Origin: an uncultured bacterium
GTDB lineage: Bacteria; Patescibacteriota; Minisyncoccia; Phycocordibacterales; UBA2100
DNA: 9,146 bases
Assembly (NCBI GenBank): GCA_903881205.1
Contig: CAIRSC010000022.1
Location: forward strand, 1 to 9,146
Reading direction: 5' to 3'
Part shown: positions 1-5,385 of the stretch, piece by piece
Position numbering within the stretch: the stretch's first letter is position 1
How the letters are laid out: each line of letters opens with the position of its first letter
The notes under the pieces: model-generated
What the model was told of the DNA's origin: nothing
Seen by the model: only the letters and a program-made list of their open reading frames with translations
The model's database searches: none
Position numbers and translations under genes: made by a program

Positions 1-498
1 AAGGTTCCACTTATATCCGCTCGTCATGCGTGCGCTTTCTTTGAGCGCTTCGATTGGTCCCATTCCTTTGTCGATTACGAGGTACGGTGCGAACTGGAAC
101 ATGAGAGAGAGGATGATGCCTGGAATGATGAGGAGGACGAACCCAATGCCGAGGATAATGAGTAGAAGCAAGCTGAGACCGAGATAGCGAACAAACGGTC
201 CCGGATGCCAGAGATCCTTCATGTGTGCGAGCGCCACATCGTCATGCGCCTTCAGATAGAAAGCGATCGTGCCCATCGCGACGAATATCTGAAAGAGATA
301 ATTGATCACGGTGCCTGCTATGTAGCGGGTCGATATAAGAAGACCGGTCTGTTCCGTCCACGAGACTCCCGGAAATGTGCGCGATACGAGGGAATTCGCG
401 ATCGTGATCGCGAGTGTCACCCCCACGAAGAGCCAGGGACGCTTTTTAAACGTCTCCCAACCGAACTTAATCATCTCACGCGCTGAAAATGTATTCAT
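1..498 (-). CDS. Multi-pass membrane protein, DUF975/GPDPase-membrane-domain-like (partial, C-terminus beyond window)
   Basis: An open frame of 166 codons runs from an ATG at 498 down to base 1 without a stop, so the 3' end is missing. The N-terminus is a short amphipathic stretch (MNTFSAREMIKFGWETFKKR), followed by hydrophobic segments at about residues 22-38, 56-82 and 103-141. The most characteristic part is the last membrane segment, IIPGIILSLMFQFAPYLVID (residues 124-143), followed by GPIEALKESARMTSGYKW. A proline-glycine break in the helix, then an 'EAL-x-S-x-x-x-T-x-G-x-W' cytoplasmic stretch, is the hallmark of the DUF975 / glycerophosphodiester-phosphodiesterase membrane-domain group of integral membrane proteins. 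Their biochemical role is mostly unknown, so no function is given. The ATG is the only plausible start and lies inside a 6-bp direct repeat flanking a small inserted element, so its upstream region was probably replaced. No clear Shine-Dalgarno sequence is seen. Confidence 0.75.
   Translation of the reverse strand, partial: MNTFSAREMIKFGWETFKKRPWLFVGVTLAITIANSLVSRTFPGVSWTEQTGLLISTRYIAGTVINYLFQIFVAMGTIAFYLKAHDDVALAHMKDLWHPGPFVRYLGLSLLLLIILGIGFVLLIIPGIILSLMFQFAPYLVIDKGMGPIEALKESARMTSGYKWNL
493..498. repeat. Left copy of putative target-site duplication (ATTCAT)
   Basis: Six bases identical to 557-562, abutting the left inverted-repeat arm. The reverse complement contains the ATG start codon of the minus-strand membrane protein. 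Confidence 0.5.
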
Positions 499-556
499 CC
501 CGTTAGAAAATAAGATTTTTTTAATATGTTTGCCCGCATAGCGACTTTCTAACGGG
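499..556. mobile_element. 58-bp MITE-like element with 11-bp terminal inverted repeats
   Basis: The segment begins with CCCGTTAGAAA (499-509) and ends with its exact reverse complement TTTCTAACGGG (546-556). Directly outside are identical hexamers, ATTCAT at 493-498 and ATTCAT at 557-562, as expected for a target-site duplication. The 36-bp interior is AT-rich on the left (a run of seven T at 515-521) and encodes nothing. Inverted ends plus direct flanks are the structural signature of a very small non-autonomous insertion element. No transposase gene is in the window, so the parent element is unknown. An alternative is a stand-alone stem-loop with fortuitous direct repeats. Confidence 0.55.
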
Positions 557-562
557 ATTCAT
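557..562. repeat. Right copy of putative target-site duplication (ATTCAT)
   Basis: Six bases identical to 493-498, abutting the right inverted-repeat arm. On the minus strand it carries a second ATG that leads only into a 13-codon frame ending in TAA inside the element (ATG AAT CCC GTT ...), consistent with a duplicated start codon left behind by insertion. Confidence 0.5.
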
Positions 563-607
563 GTGAACACGCTAGCATACCCTCGAGAAAGTCCAAATGT
601 AGTTGTC

Positions 608-2284
608 CTATACCGGCAGCACGTCAACGATGCGTAGCGCTAAGCCCCCGCGGAACGTGTCGCGCTCAATGGTAGCGATGACCGTTGCCGGCTGCCCCGC
701 AGCGGGTACGAATGTAAAGTCTTCGGGCGCACGAAAGAAGTCGAACGCGCGGGCATTGGCGGATGAATCGAGCGATACGAGCGACACCTCGACATGATTT
801 TTCTCCTTGCCGAACCGTTTGATCTCCCGTATCTGGGCACTCAATATTCTGAAGATCGGCTTCGGATTCCCTACGCCGAACGGTGCGAGGCGTGAAATAT
901 CCTTATAGAGCGGCCACGAGAGTTCGCGCAGTGTGATATATGCATCGTGGAGCGCATCAATGCGCCCCTCTTTCTTATCGAGAGTCTGCGCCGCAGCTTC
1001 GAGCGCCTCTGAGAGCGAATGGATCCGTTCATGCGCGACCGAGAATCCGCCCGATGCCGCGTGTCCGCCATATTCTATGAACGCATCGCCTGCCGCCTCG
1101 AATAATTCGACGACGGACATTGCGCCGTCGGAGCGGCACGACCCCTTGATAGCGCCATTGGCGTCGCGTCCCCACAAGCAAACCAATCCGCCGCGATCAT
1201 TCATGATCGAGTTCGCGGCAAGTCCGAGCAGTGCCGGCTTCCAATCGGGGTCGCCGAGCACCACCACGAGCTCGTCGGGACGATAGCGCCCCAATGCGCG
1301 CTTGCGTGCCTCGCGCACGATCCCCGCTACCACTCCCTTGCGGCTCGCATTGAGTTTCTCGAGCTGTTTGGCGAGACTATAGGCTTCCTGCACATCTTTC
1401 GTCGTGAGCAGCTGCAGTGCCAGCGTCGGTTCGCCCATGCGCGACGCAGCATTGACGCGTGGAGCGATCGAAAATCCGATATCGGTTTCGGTGAGTTCCG
1501 ACTGTCGTAAGCGCAACGCGCTACAGAGCGCACGAATGCCGGCGCGCGGCGTTTTGCGTAAGACGGTAAGTCCCCAGTGTGCCAGCGCGCGATTCTCTCC
1601 TACGAGAGACACCATATCGGCGACCGTCGCGATCGCCACCAGATCGAGCAACCACTTTTCCCAACCATCGGGTACATTCACAAAGCGCTCAATGCCGCGC
1701 GCCTTGCCGGCACGCAGTGCCGCTTGTACGAATTTGAACGCGACAGCCGCACCGCACAGATGCGGGAACGGGTACGGAGCGATCTTGGGATTAAGTACCG
1801 CAACTGCAGCCGGAAGCTCGGCTTGAATCTCGTGATGGTCGGTGACGATTACATCAACTCCCCGTCCTTTTGCATATCGCACCGACTCAACGGCAGTCGT
1901 CCCCACGTCGACGGTGATGATGAGCTTCACCTCGCGTTGTGCGAGTTGTTCGATCGCCGCGGTATGAAAGCCGTAGCCTTCTCTATCGCGGTGCGGTATA
2001 TAGACCTCTACATTCTCATAGGCGATTTTTTCGAAGAAATCCGAAAGGACCGAGGCTCCCGGAATACCATCGCAGTCGAAATCCGCGTAGACCGCGATAC
2101 GCTCATTGCGCTCGATCGCTGCAAACAGCCGCTCCACCGCGACATCCATATCATGAAACAACTCCGGCGCGTGTGTATGAGCCCCATAATCGGGGGAAAG
2201 GAATGCAGCAATATCGGCCGGTTCCACGACGCCGCGCTTGCGAAGCAGGTCGAGCACAAGCTCACTGATGATTGCTTCCTCCAT
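608..2284 (-). CDS. recJ: Single-stranded-DNA-specific 5'-3' exonuclease RecJ
   Basis: 558 residues, within the usual 550-580 of bacterial RecJ. The DHH phosphoesterase core is complete. Motif I is YADFDCDG (residues 66-73, metal-binding D68/D70/D72), motif II is TVDVG (D126), the DHH triad is at 149-151 (VTDHHE), and the TVADMV motif gives D223. APRVNAASRMGEP (274-286) matches the conserved APRlNAAgRmg element. The DHHA1 substrate-binding motif is GGHAASGGF (406-414), and the C-terminal OB-fold part opens with APFGVGNPKP (467-476). RecJ degrades single-stranded DNA 5' to 3' with Mg/Mn in RecF-pathway recombination, mismatch repair and base-excision repair in the cytoplasm. Motif II has Val where Asn or Cys is common. 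The ATG at 2284 fits because the preceding bases look like a promoter and the N-terminus aligns with the normal family start. The stop is TAG. The gene is divergent from the HIT gene. No intrinsic terminator is evident before the next minus-strand gene. Confidence 0.95.
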   Translation of the reverse strand: MEEAIISELVLDLLRKRGVVEPADIAAFLSPDYGAHTHAPELFHDMDVAVERLFAAIERNERIAVYADFDCDGIPGASVLSDFFEKIAYENVEVYIPHRDREGYGFHTAAIEQLAQREVKLIITVDVGTTAVESVRYAKGRGVDVIVTDHHEIQAELPAAVAVLNPKIAPYPFPHLCGAAVAFKFVQAALRAGKARGIERFVNVPDGWEKWLLDLVAIATVADMVSLVGENRALAHWGLTVLRKTPRAGIRALCSALRLRQSELTETDIGFSIAPRVNAASRMGEPTLALQLLTTKDVQEAYSLAKQLEKLNASRKGVVAGIVREARKRALGRYRPDELVVVLGDPDWKPALLGLAANSIMNDRGGLVCLWGRDANGAIKGSCRSDGAMSVVELFEAAGDAFIEYGGHAASGGFSVAHERIHSLSEALEAAAQTLDKKEGRIDALHDAYITLRELSWPLYKDISRLAPFGVGNPKPIFRILSAQIREIKRFGKEKNHVEVSLVSLDSSANARAFDFFRAPEDFTFVPAAGQPATVIATIERDTFRGGLALRIVDVLPV

Positions 2285-2293
2285 TACCTGCTG

Positions 2294-2302
2294 AGTGTAG
2301 CA
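2294..2302 (-). promoter_or_regulatory. Candidate extended -10 promoter for recJ
   Basis: On the minus strand the bases read TGCTACACT, an extended -10 (TG-n-TACACT, four of six matches to TATAAT). It ends 9 bases before the recJ ATG, so a start site 7 bases downstream would leave a leader of about three bases. There is no convincing -35 box. This is a weak call from sequence alone. Confidence 0.35.
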
Positions 2303-2313
2303 AATGCCGGTTG

Positions 2314-2322
2314 TGATAAACT
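2314..2322 (+). promoter_or_regulatory. Candidate extended -10 promoter for the HIT gene
   Basis: TGATAAACT (TG-n-TAAACT, four of six matches to TATAAT) ends 6 bases before the ATG at 2329. The predicted start site falls on or next to the A of the ATG, giving a leaderless transcript. This fits the lack of any Shine-Dalgarno sequence before this gene. Confidence 0.35.
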
Positions 2323-2328
2323 CTTTAC

Positions 2329-2742
2329 ATGAGCGAAACCGTATTCTCCAAAATCATTCGCGGAGAACTGCCGTCGCACACTGTGTACGAGGACGAGCAC
2401 GTGCTGGCATTTCTCGATATTCATCCCGTGAGTCCGGGACACACGCTCGTAATACCCAAGAACACCGATGCACATACCATTTTTGATATTTCCGAATCCG
2501 ATTGGCTCGCGGTCACCAAGGTCGTGCGCATGCTTGCCTCGGCGATCGAGAAAGCTACCGATGCCGACGGGATCAATCTGATGATGAACAACCGCGAACA
2601 CGCCGGGCAGGTCGTCGATCATCCGCACATACACATCATTCCGCGTTTCAAGGGCGATACGCATCCGCAGTGGTCACACAAGACGTACAAAGAGGGAAAG
2701 GATATCGAGGTCCGCGAGAAGATCAAAAAGGCCCTTAGTTGA
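2329..2742 (+). CDS. HIT-family (Hint-like) nucleotide phosphoramidase/hydrolase
   Basis: 137 residues, a normal length for a single-domain histidine-triad protein. The N-terminus FSKIIRGELPSHTVYEDE (residues 6-23) and DIHPVSPGHTLVIPK (30-44) are standard Hint blocks. The catalytic triad is HPHIHII at 98-104 (H98, H100, H102), followed by PR, and is preceded by GQVVD. Family members hydrolyse AMP-linked phosphoramidates or dinucleoside polyphosphates through a nucleotidylated histidine. The exact substrate cannot be read from sequence. Many bacterial relatives have a zinc-binding Cys-x-x-Cys just before 'KI'; here the position reads TVFS, so those ligands are absent. This is the only plus-strand gene in the window. 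It is divergent from recJ (44-bp gap), and its last eight bases overlap the convergent pgk end. Confidence 0.93.
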   Translation: MSETVFSKIIRGELPSHTVYEDEHVLAFLDIHPVSPGHTLVIPKNTDAHTIFDISESDWLAVTKVVRMLASAIEKATDADGINLMMNNREHAGQVVDHPHIHIIPRFKGDTHPQWSHKTYKEGKDIEVREKIKKALS

Positions 2743-3862
2743 GAGCCGCAATGCCCGGCAATGTGCCGTCGATAAGATATTCGAGCATGGCCCCGCCGCC
2801 AGTCGAGAGGAATCCCAATTTTTCTTCTGACACACCACTCTCTTCGATAGCGGCGATGGTGTCACCGCCCCCGATTACCTTTTGCGCTGCGCTCTGTGCG
2901 ATAAGCTCTGCGATCGCATGTGTATATGAATCGTAGCCATCTTCATAGAGCCCAGTCGGGCCGTTCCACAGAATGAACTTGGCATCAATGATATAGGGCG
3001 CGATATGACGCACGGTGTCGGGCCCGATATCGACGATCTTGTCTCCTGCGAAAACTTCATGCGGACGCTTCACACGCGCTTGTTTGTCCTCATCTTCCAC
3101 TGTCACATCGGTGGGCGATACGAAGCGCGGATTCCCATACACGCTCGGCGCCGGAAGCTCGGGAGATATGAGCGATCTGCCGACCGGAAGCCCCTGTGCT
3201 TTGAATACGTCGTTGGCGAGCGCTCCGGTGATAAACACATGATCGTAATTCTTGAGTAATTGCTGAATGAGCGGAGCCTTCGTCTCGAACTTTGCCCCAC
3301 CAAGTATCGCAAATGAGGGGTGCTCGGGTGTTCGCGCCTTCTCGAGCTCACGTACTTCATCGCGCAGGAGGACGCCAGCATATGACGGAAGATATTTCGG
3401 GATTCCAACGATCGATGCGTGCGCTCGATGTGCTGCGGAGAATGCATCGTTTACATAGATATCGCCGAACGCCGCAAGGAGTTTCGCAAATGCGTCGTCG
3501 TTGGCCGTTTCGCGCGCATCGGAGCGCAGGTTTTCCAGCAGCAGAATGTCGCCATCGCGCATCGCATTGCGCGCTTCGTGGGCCATATTCCCCAAGAGGT
3601 CGGGTACGTATACGACCGGCATATGGTGCTTGAGTGCACGGGCGACGGGCTCATTCGTCTCTTCGGGCTTGCGGCCGATATGCGACATGATAATCGTGCG
3701 CGCACCGGCGTCGCGGAGGAATTTCAGCGTCGGTATCGCACGGCGCACGCGAAAGAGGTCGGCGACCTCACCGACATTGTCGAGCGGCACATCGAGTCCG
3801 GCACGGACGATGACATATTTCCCTTTGAAGTCCTCAGCGGAAAGTTCATCGATGCATCTCAT
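2735..3862 (-). CDS. pgk: Phosphoglycerate kinase
   Basis: 375 residues, slightly short for PGK (usually 390-415). It catalyses 1,3-bisphosphoglycerate + ADP to 3-phosphoglycerate + ATP in the cytosol. Recognised blocks in order are FRVRRAIPTLKFL (37-49, containing catalytic R38), MSHIGRKPEE (59-68), LLENLRSD (108-115), YVNDAFSAAHRAHAS (136-150), LGGAKFETK (187-195), LWNGPTGLYE (298-307), IGGGDTIAAIE (330-340) and STGGGAMLEYL (353-363). The N-terminal signature is unusual. The common R-V-D-F-N-V-P reads R-A-G-L-D-V-P (residues 20-26), so the Asp and Asn that normally contact 3-phosphoglycerate are Gly and Asp. All other active-site blocks are intact, so it is probably functional. It starts 3 bases after the tpiA stop and is co-transcribed with it. 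The stop (TAA) lies inside the convergent HIT gene, and no terminator is visible. Confidence 0.95.
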   Translation of the reverse strand: MRCIDELSAEDFKGKYVIVRAGLDVPLDNVGEVADLFRVRRAIPTLKFLRDAGARTIIMSHIGRKPEETNEPVARALKHHMPVVYVPDLLGNMAHEARNAMRDGDILLLENLRSDARETANDDAFAKLLAAFGDIYVNDAFSAAHRAHASIVGIPKYLPSYAGVLLRDEVRELEKARTPEHPSFAILGGAKFETKAPLIQQLLKNYDHVFITGALANDVFKAQGLPVGRSLISPELPAPSVYGNPRFVSPTDVTVEDEDKQARVKRPHEVFAGDKIVDIGPDTVRHIAPYIIDAKFILWNGPTGLYEDGYDSYTHAIAELIAQSAAQKVIGGGDTIAAIEESGVSEEKLGFLSTGGGAMLEYLIDGTLPGIAALN

Positions 3863-3865
3863 GAT

Positions 3866-4615
3866 CTATACGTTGAGAGATTGTACGAGCGATGCGAACT
3901 TCTTGGCGTCGGTCGAAGCGCGGCCGACCAACAGTCCGTGTACGTCGCCGTCGCGCACCATATTGAGCGCATTGGTCTCGTCGATCGATCCACCGTAGAG
4001 GATGCGAATATTCATTCCGGCTTGTCCGTGCTGATCGACGATCGCTTTGCGGATGAAAATGGTCATCTCATGCATGTCGCGTGGTGTCATCGGCGCTACT
4101 GCACCAATCGCCCAGACCGGCTCATAGGCAATCAGTATCTTACTGAGTTTGGCGGGTGGCACCTGAGAGAGCGCCACGGCGAGCTGCTCGCGCACATAAT
4201 CAAAATGCTCGCCATCGTGCGATCGCGTCGTCTCCCCTACACAGAGTATTGGTGTCATCTTTTGTGCCAGCGCCGCAACTACCTTTTTCTCGGTGTCTTC
4301 ATTCGTTTCCCCTGCAGCACGGCGTTCGGCGTGGCCCACAATCACATACTGCGCCTTGGCATCGGCGGCCTGTGCGAGTGAATTTTCTCCGGTGTGCGTC
4401 CCATCTCGTTCGAAATGCGCATTCTGTATCGCAAACGAGAGCTTCTTGCCCTTATACGCACCACTCAATTCTCTAAGAAAAATAGCCGGAGGAGCGACGA
4501 TAATGGTGACATTTCTGGAAACATCAGCCGCCTTTTTCGTCGCCTCAAAAAGCTTCTTTGCCTCCTTCATGCTTCCCGGATTCATCTTCCAGTTGGCGAC
4601 AACGATTGATTTCAT
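3866..4615 (-). CDS. tpiA: Triose-phosphate isomerase
   Basis: 249 residues from the ATG at 4615, the typical TIM length. It interconverts dihydroxyacetone phosphate and glyceraldehyde 3-phosphate in the cytosol. Catalytic residues are visible: N8 and K10 in VANWKMN, H95 in VGHAERR, and E165 in AYEPVWAIG. Phosphate-binding motifs are ILYGGS (205-210) and GLLVGRAS (227-234). The mobile loop 6 is altered: after AYEPVWAIG the usual TGK reads AVA, with no length change. A start seven codons upstream (4636) is open, but it would put the -10 box inside the gene and add MLGYTSH before the normal MKSIVVANWKMN start, so 4615 is preferred. It is the first gene of the tpiA-pgk operon, with a 3-base gap to pgk. 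There is no Shine-Dalgarno sequence. Confidence 0.95.
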   Translation of the reverse strand: MKSIVVANWKMNPGSMKEAKKLFEATKKAADVSRNVTIIVAPPAIFLRELSGAYKGKKLSFAIQNAHFERDGTHTGENSLAQAADAKAQYVIVGHAERRAAGETNEDTEKKVVAALAQKMTPILCVGETTRSHDGEHFDYVREQLAVALSQVPPAKLSKILIAYEPVWAIGAVAPMTPRDMHEMTIFIRKAIVDQHGQAGMNIRILYGGSIDETNALNMVRDGDVHGLLVGRASTDAKKFASLVQSLNV

Positions 4616-4621
4616 ATGAGA

Positions 4622-4627
4622 AGTATA
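4622..4627 (-). promoter_or_regulatory. Candidate -10 box of the tpiA-pgk operon (TATACT)
   Basis: TATACT on the minus strand matches TATAAT at five of six positions and ends six bases before the tpiA ATG. The predicted transcription start is on the A of the start codon, so the mRNA would be leaderless. The -35 position falls inside the left arm of the palindrome at 4644-4668 and does not match TTGACA, so a bound protein could act there. Confidence 0.5.
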
Positions 4628-4643
4628 GCCTAGCAAAGAGGGT

Positions 4644-4668
4644 GATGCGAGAATAATATTCTCGCATC
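4644..4668. promoter_or_regulatory. Perfect 25-bp palindrome upstream of tpiA (possible operator)
   Basis: The left arm GATGCGAGAATA (4644-4655) and right arm TATTCTCGCATC (4657-4668) are exact reverse complements around a single A at 4656. It lies 16 bases upstream of the tpiA -10 box. Neither side has a T-run, so it does not look like an intrinsic terminator, and the one-base centre is unfavourable for a hairpin tip. A dimeric repressor or activator site is the simplest reading. No regulator is encoded in the window. Confidence 0.5.
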
Positions 4669-4705
4669 CGAACGAGCCACGGCTAAAAGAACGAAGCGAC
4701 TATAT

Positions 4706-4740
4706 CAAAAGAAAACGGCGGACCTTTCGGTCCGCCGTTT
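4706..4740 (-). terminator. Intrinsic terminator of the polyproline protein gene
   Basis: A 12-bp perfect stem, AAACGGCGGACC at 4713-4724 with GGTCCGCCGTTT at 4729-4740, closes a four-base loop that reads GAAA on the minus strand. On that strand it is followed by TTTTCTTTT. It lies 27 bases after the TAA of the minus-strand gene ending at 4768. This is the clearest terminator in the window. It separates that gene from the tpiA operon. Confidence 0.88.
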
Positions 4741-4767
4741 GCAGCATTTTTATAGAACAGGTACCGA

Positions 4768-5292
4768 TTACGGTCTGCGACGATGCGTGCGGCGCTTCGG
4801 AACCACGCGGTCCTGTAGCCACTGCGCACATCCTTCGGTACGATCGCCTGGTTGGCACTGCCAGCCACGCGGCCGGAGCGTCTTGACGACCATCGATTGC
4901 GATCCGCAACAGATGGTTTGCGACGCGACGAGGCCGAATAGTCCGCCAAATCCCGGCGGTCCGGCGACGAGCATCGCTACACCATTGCAGACGATTGTAT
5001 TTTCGAATTGTTGCAACAGCGAAGACGACACGTCCGACGCACGATTGATCATCATGCCGCCGATGGTGCAGACCGCACCATTGGCCAGCGCCCTACCGAT
5101 GTCGACCTTGCCCCTATTCCCGCCATGATCTGACGTGTCCGGTGTTGCTGGTGACGCAGGTGGGGGTGGAGGGGGTGGAGGCGGAGGTGGAATGAAATCC
5201 GCATACGCATGCTGATTCGCCAGCATGCCAGGGGCGATTCCGCCGACGACCAGAGTCAGCGCGAGTGCCGCGCGAACCAGTATTCTCTTCAC
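4768..5292 (-). CDS. Small secreted polyproline/cysteine protein of unknown function
   Basis: 174 residues starting with GTG at 5292; I do not recognise the family. Residues 1-31 form a clear Sec signal peptide: a basic start (MKRILVR), a hydrophobic core (AALALTLVVGGIA) and a likely cleavage after AYA31. Next comes DFI and a run of eleven prolines (35-45), then a Ser/Thr/Asp/Gly-rich linker. The mature part has six cysteines (C75, C102, C128, C129, C146, C155), a Gly-rich hydrophobic stretch at about 104-126 that could be membrane-inserted, and a strongly basic tail (VPKRRTHRRRP). A cell-surface or cell-wall-spanning protein with disulfides is plausible, but that is inference. The start is supported by an AAAGGA Shine-Dalgarno sequence eight bases upstream. 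The gene follows the pilin cassette after a 93-bp gap but has its own candidate promoter and a strong terminator. Eleven prolines in a row normally require EF-P for translation. Confidence 0.8.
   Translation of the reverse strand: MKRILVRAALALTLVVGGIAPGMLANQHAYADFIPPPPPPPPPPPASPATPDTSDHGGNRGKVDIGRALANGAVCTIGGMMINRASDVSSSLLQQFENTIVCNGVAMLVAGPPGFGGLFGLVASQTICCGSQSMVVKTLRPRGWQCQPGDRTEGCAQWLQDRVVPKRRTHRRRP
5158..5190 (-). repeat. Proline-codon tract (11 x CCN)
   Basis: Eleven consecutive proline codons on the minus strand use a mixture of CCA, CCT, CCG and CCC, so this is not a simple slippage repeat. The codon mixture suggests the polyproline run is kept by selection on the protein rather than produced by recent DNA expansion. 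Confidence 0.85.
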
Positions 5293-5300
5293 AATAGCCG

Positions 5301-5322
5301 TCCTTTCCCGCAGTTCCTGCGG
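5301..5322 (-). promoter_or_regulatory. Shine-Dalgarno sequence with abutting leader hairpin
   Basis: On the minus strand AAAGGA (5301-5306) sits eight bases before the GTG start at 5292. Directly upstream, CCGCAG and CTGCGG (arms 5317-5322 and 5308-5313, three-base loop) form a six-bp GC-rich hairpin ending one base before the Shine-Dalgarno sequence. It could tune ribosome access. No other gene here has so clear a Shine-Dalgarno sequence. Confidence 0.5.
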
Positions 5323-5345
5323 ATTTGCACAATTTCACTCTTAAG

Positions 5346-5373
5346 ATTATGCAAGAACTAACCAAAAAAGCAA
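5346..5373 (-). promoter_or_regulatory. Candidate promoter of the polyproline protein gene
   Basis: On the minus strand TTGCTT (5368-5373) and CATAAT (5346-5351, five of six matches to TATAAT) are spaced by 16 bases. The predicted start near 5339 gives a leader of about 47 bases that contains the hairpin and Shine-Dalgarno sequence. It lies in the 93-bp gap after the PilX-like gene. Confidence 0.45.
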
Positions 5374-5385
5374 TGACCCAAAAAG

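Noticed and set aside
205..486. A 93-codon plus-strand frame at the left end
   Set aside because: The minus-strand frame here gives a convincing membrane protein with PGI and EAL-x-S motifs; the plus frame has none.
499..556. Integron attC-like site (TCTAAC / GTTAGA)
   Set aside because: The arms are in the opposite order to attC (GTTAGA first, then TCTAAC), there is no integrase, and the direct flanking repeats fit transposition better.
1577..2332. A 251-codon open frame on the plus strand opposite recJ
   Set aside because: It is antisense to a complete RecJ with all motifs, has no domain or credible start signals, and runs over the recJ promoter.
3419..4381. A 320-codon open frame on the plus strand opposite tpiA and pgk
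   Set aside because: It is antisense to two clearly recognised enzymes, and its translation is rich in Arg/His/Cys with no recognisable motif. It is a by-product of the codon pattern on the other strand.
4616..4636. Upstream ATG for tpiA adding MLGYTSH
   Set aside because: It would place the TATACT box within the coding region, and the family normally starts at the MKSIVVANWKMN-type sequence.
4644..4668. Reading the palindrome as an intrinsic terminator
   Set aside because: There is no T-run on either side and no room for a loop. A clear terminator already exists at 4706-4740.
4683..4949. An 88-codon minus-strand frame overlapping the polyproline gene's 3' end
   Set aside because: It runs through the intrinsic terminator and is in a different frame from a gene with a signal peptide, Shine-Dalgarno sequence and stop before the terminator.
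5207..5228. Eight-bp perfect hairpin GCATGCTG / CAGCATGC
   Set aside because: It lies within the signal-peptide coding region with no T-run and is likely incidental; no orthologues are available to test conservation.
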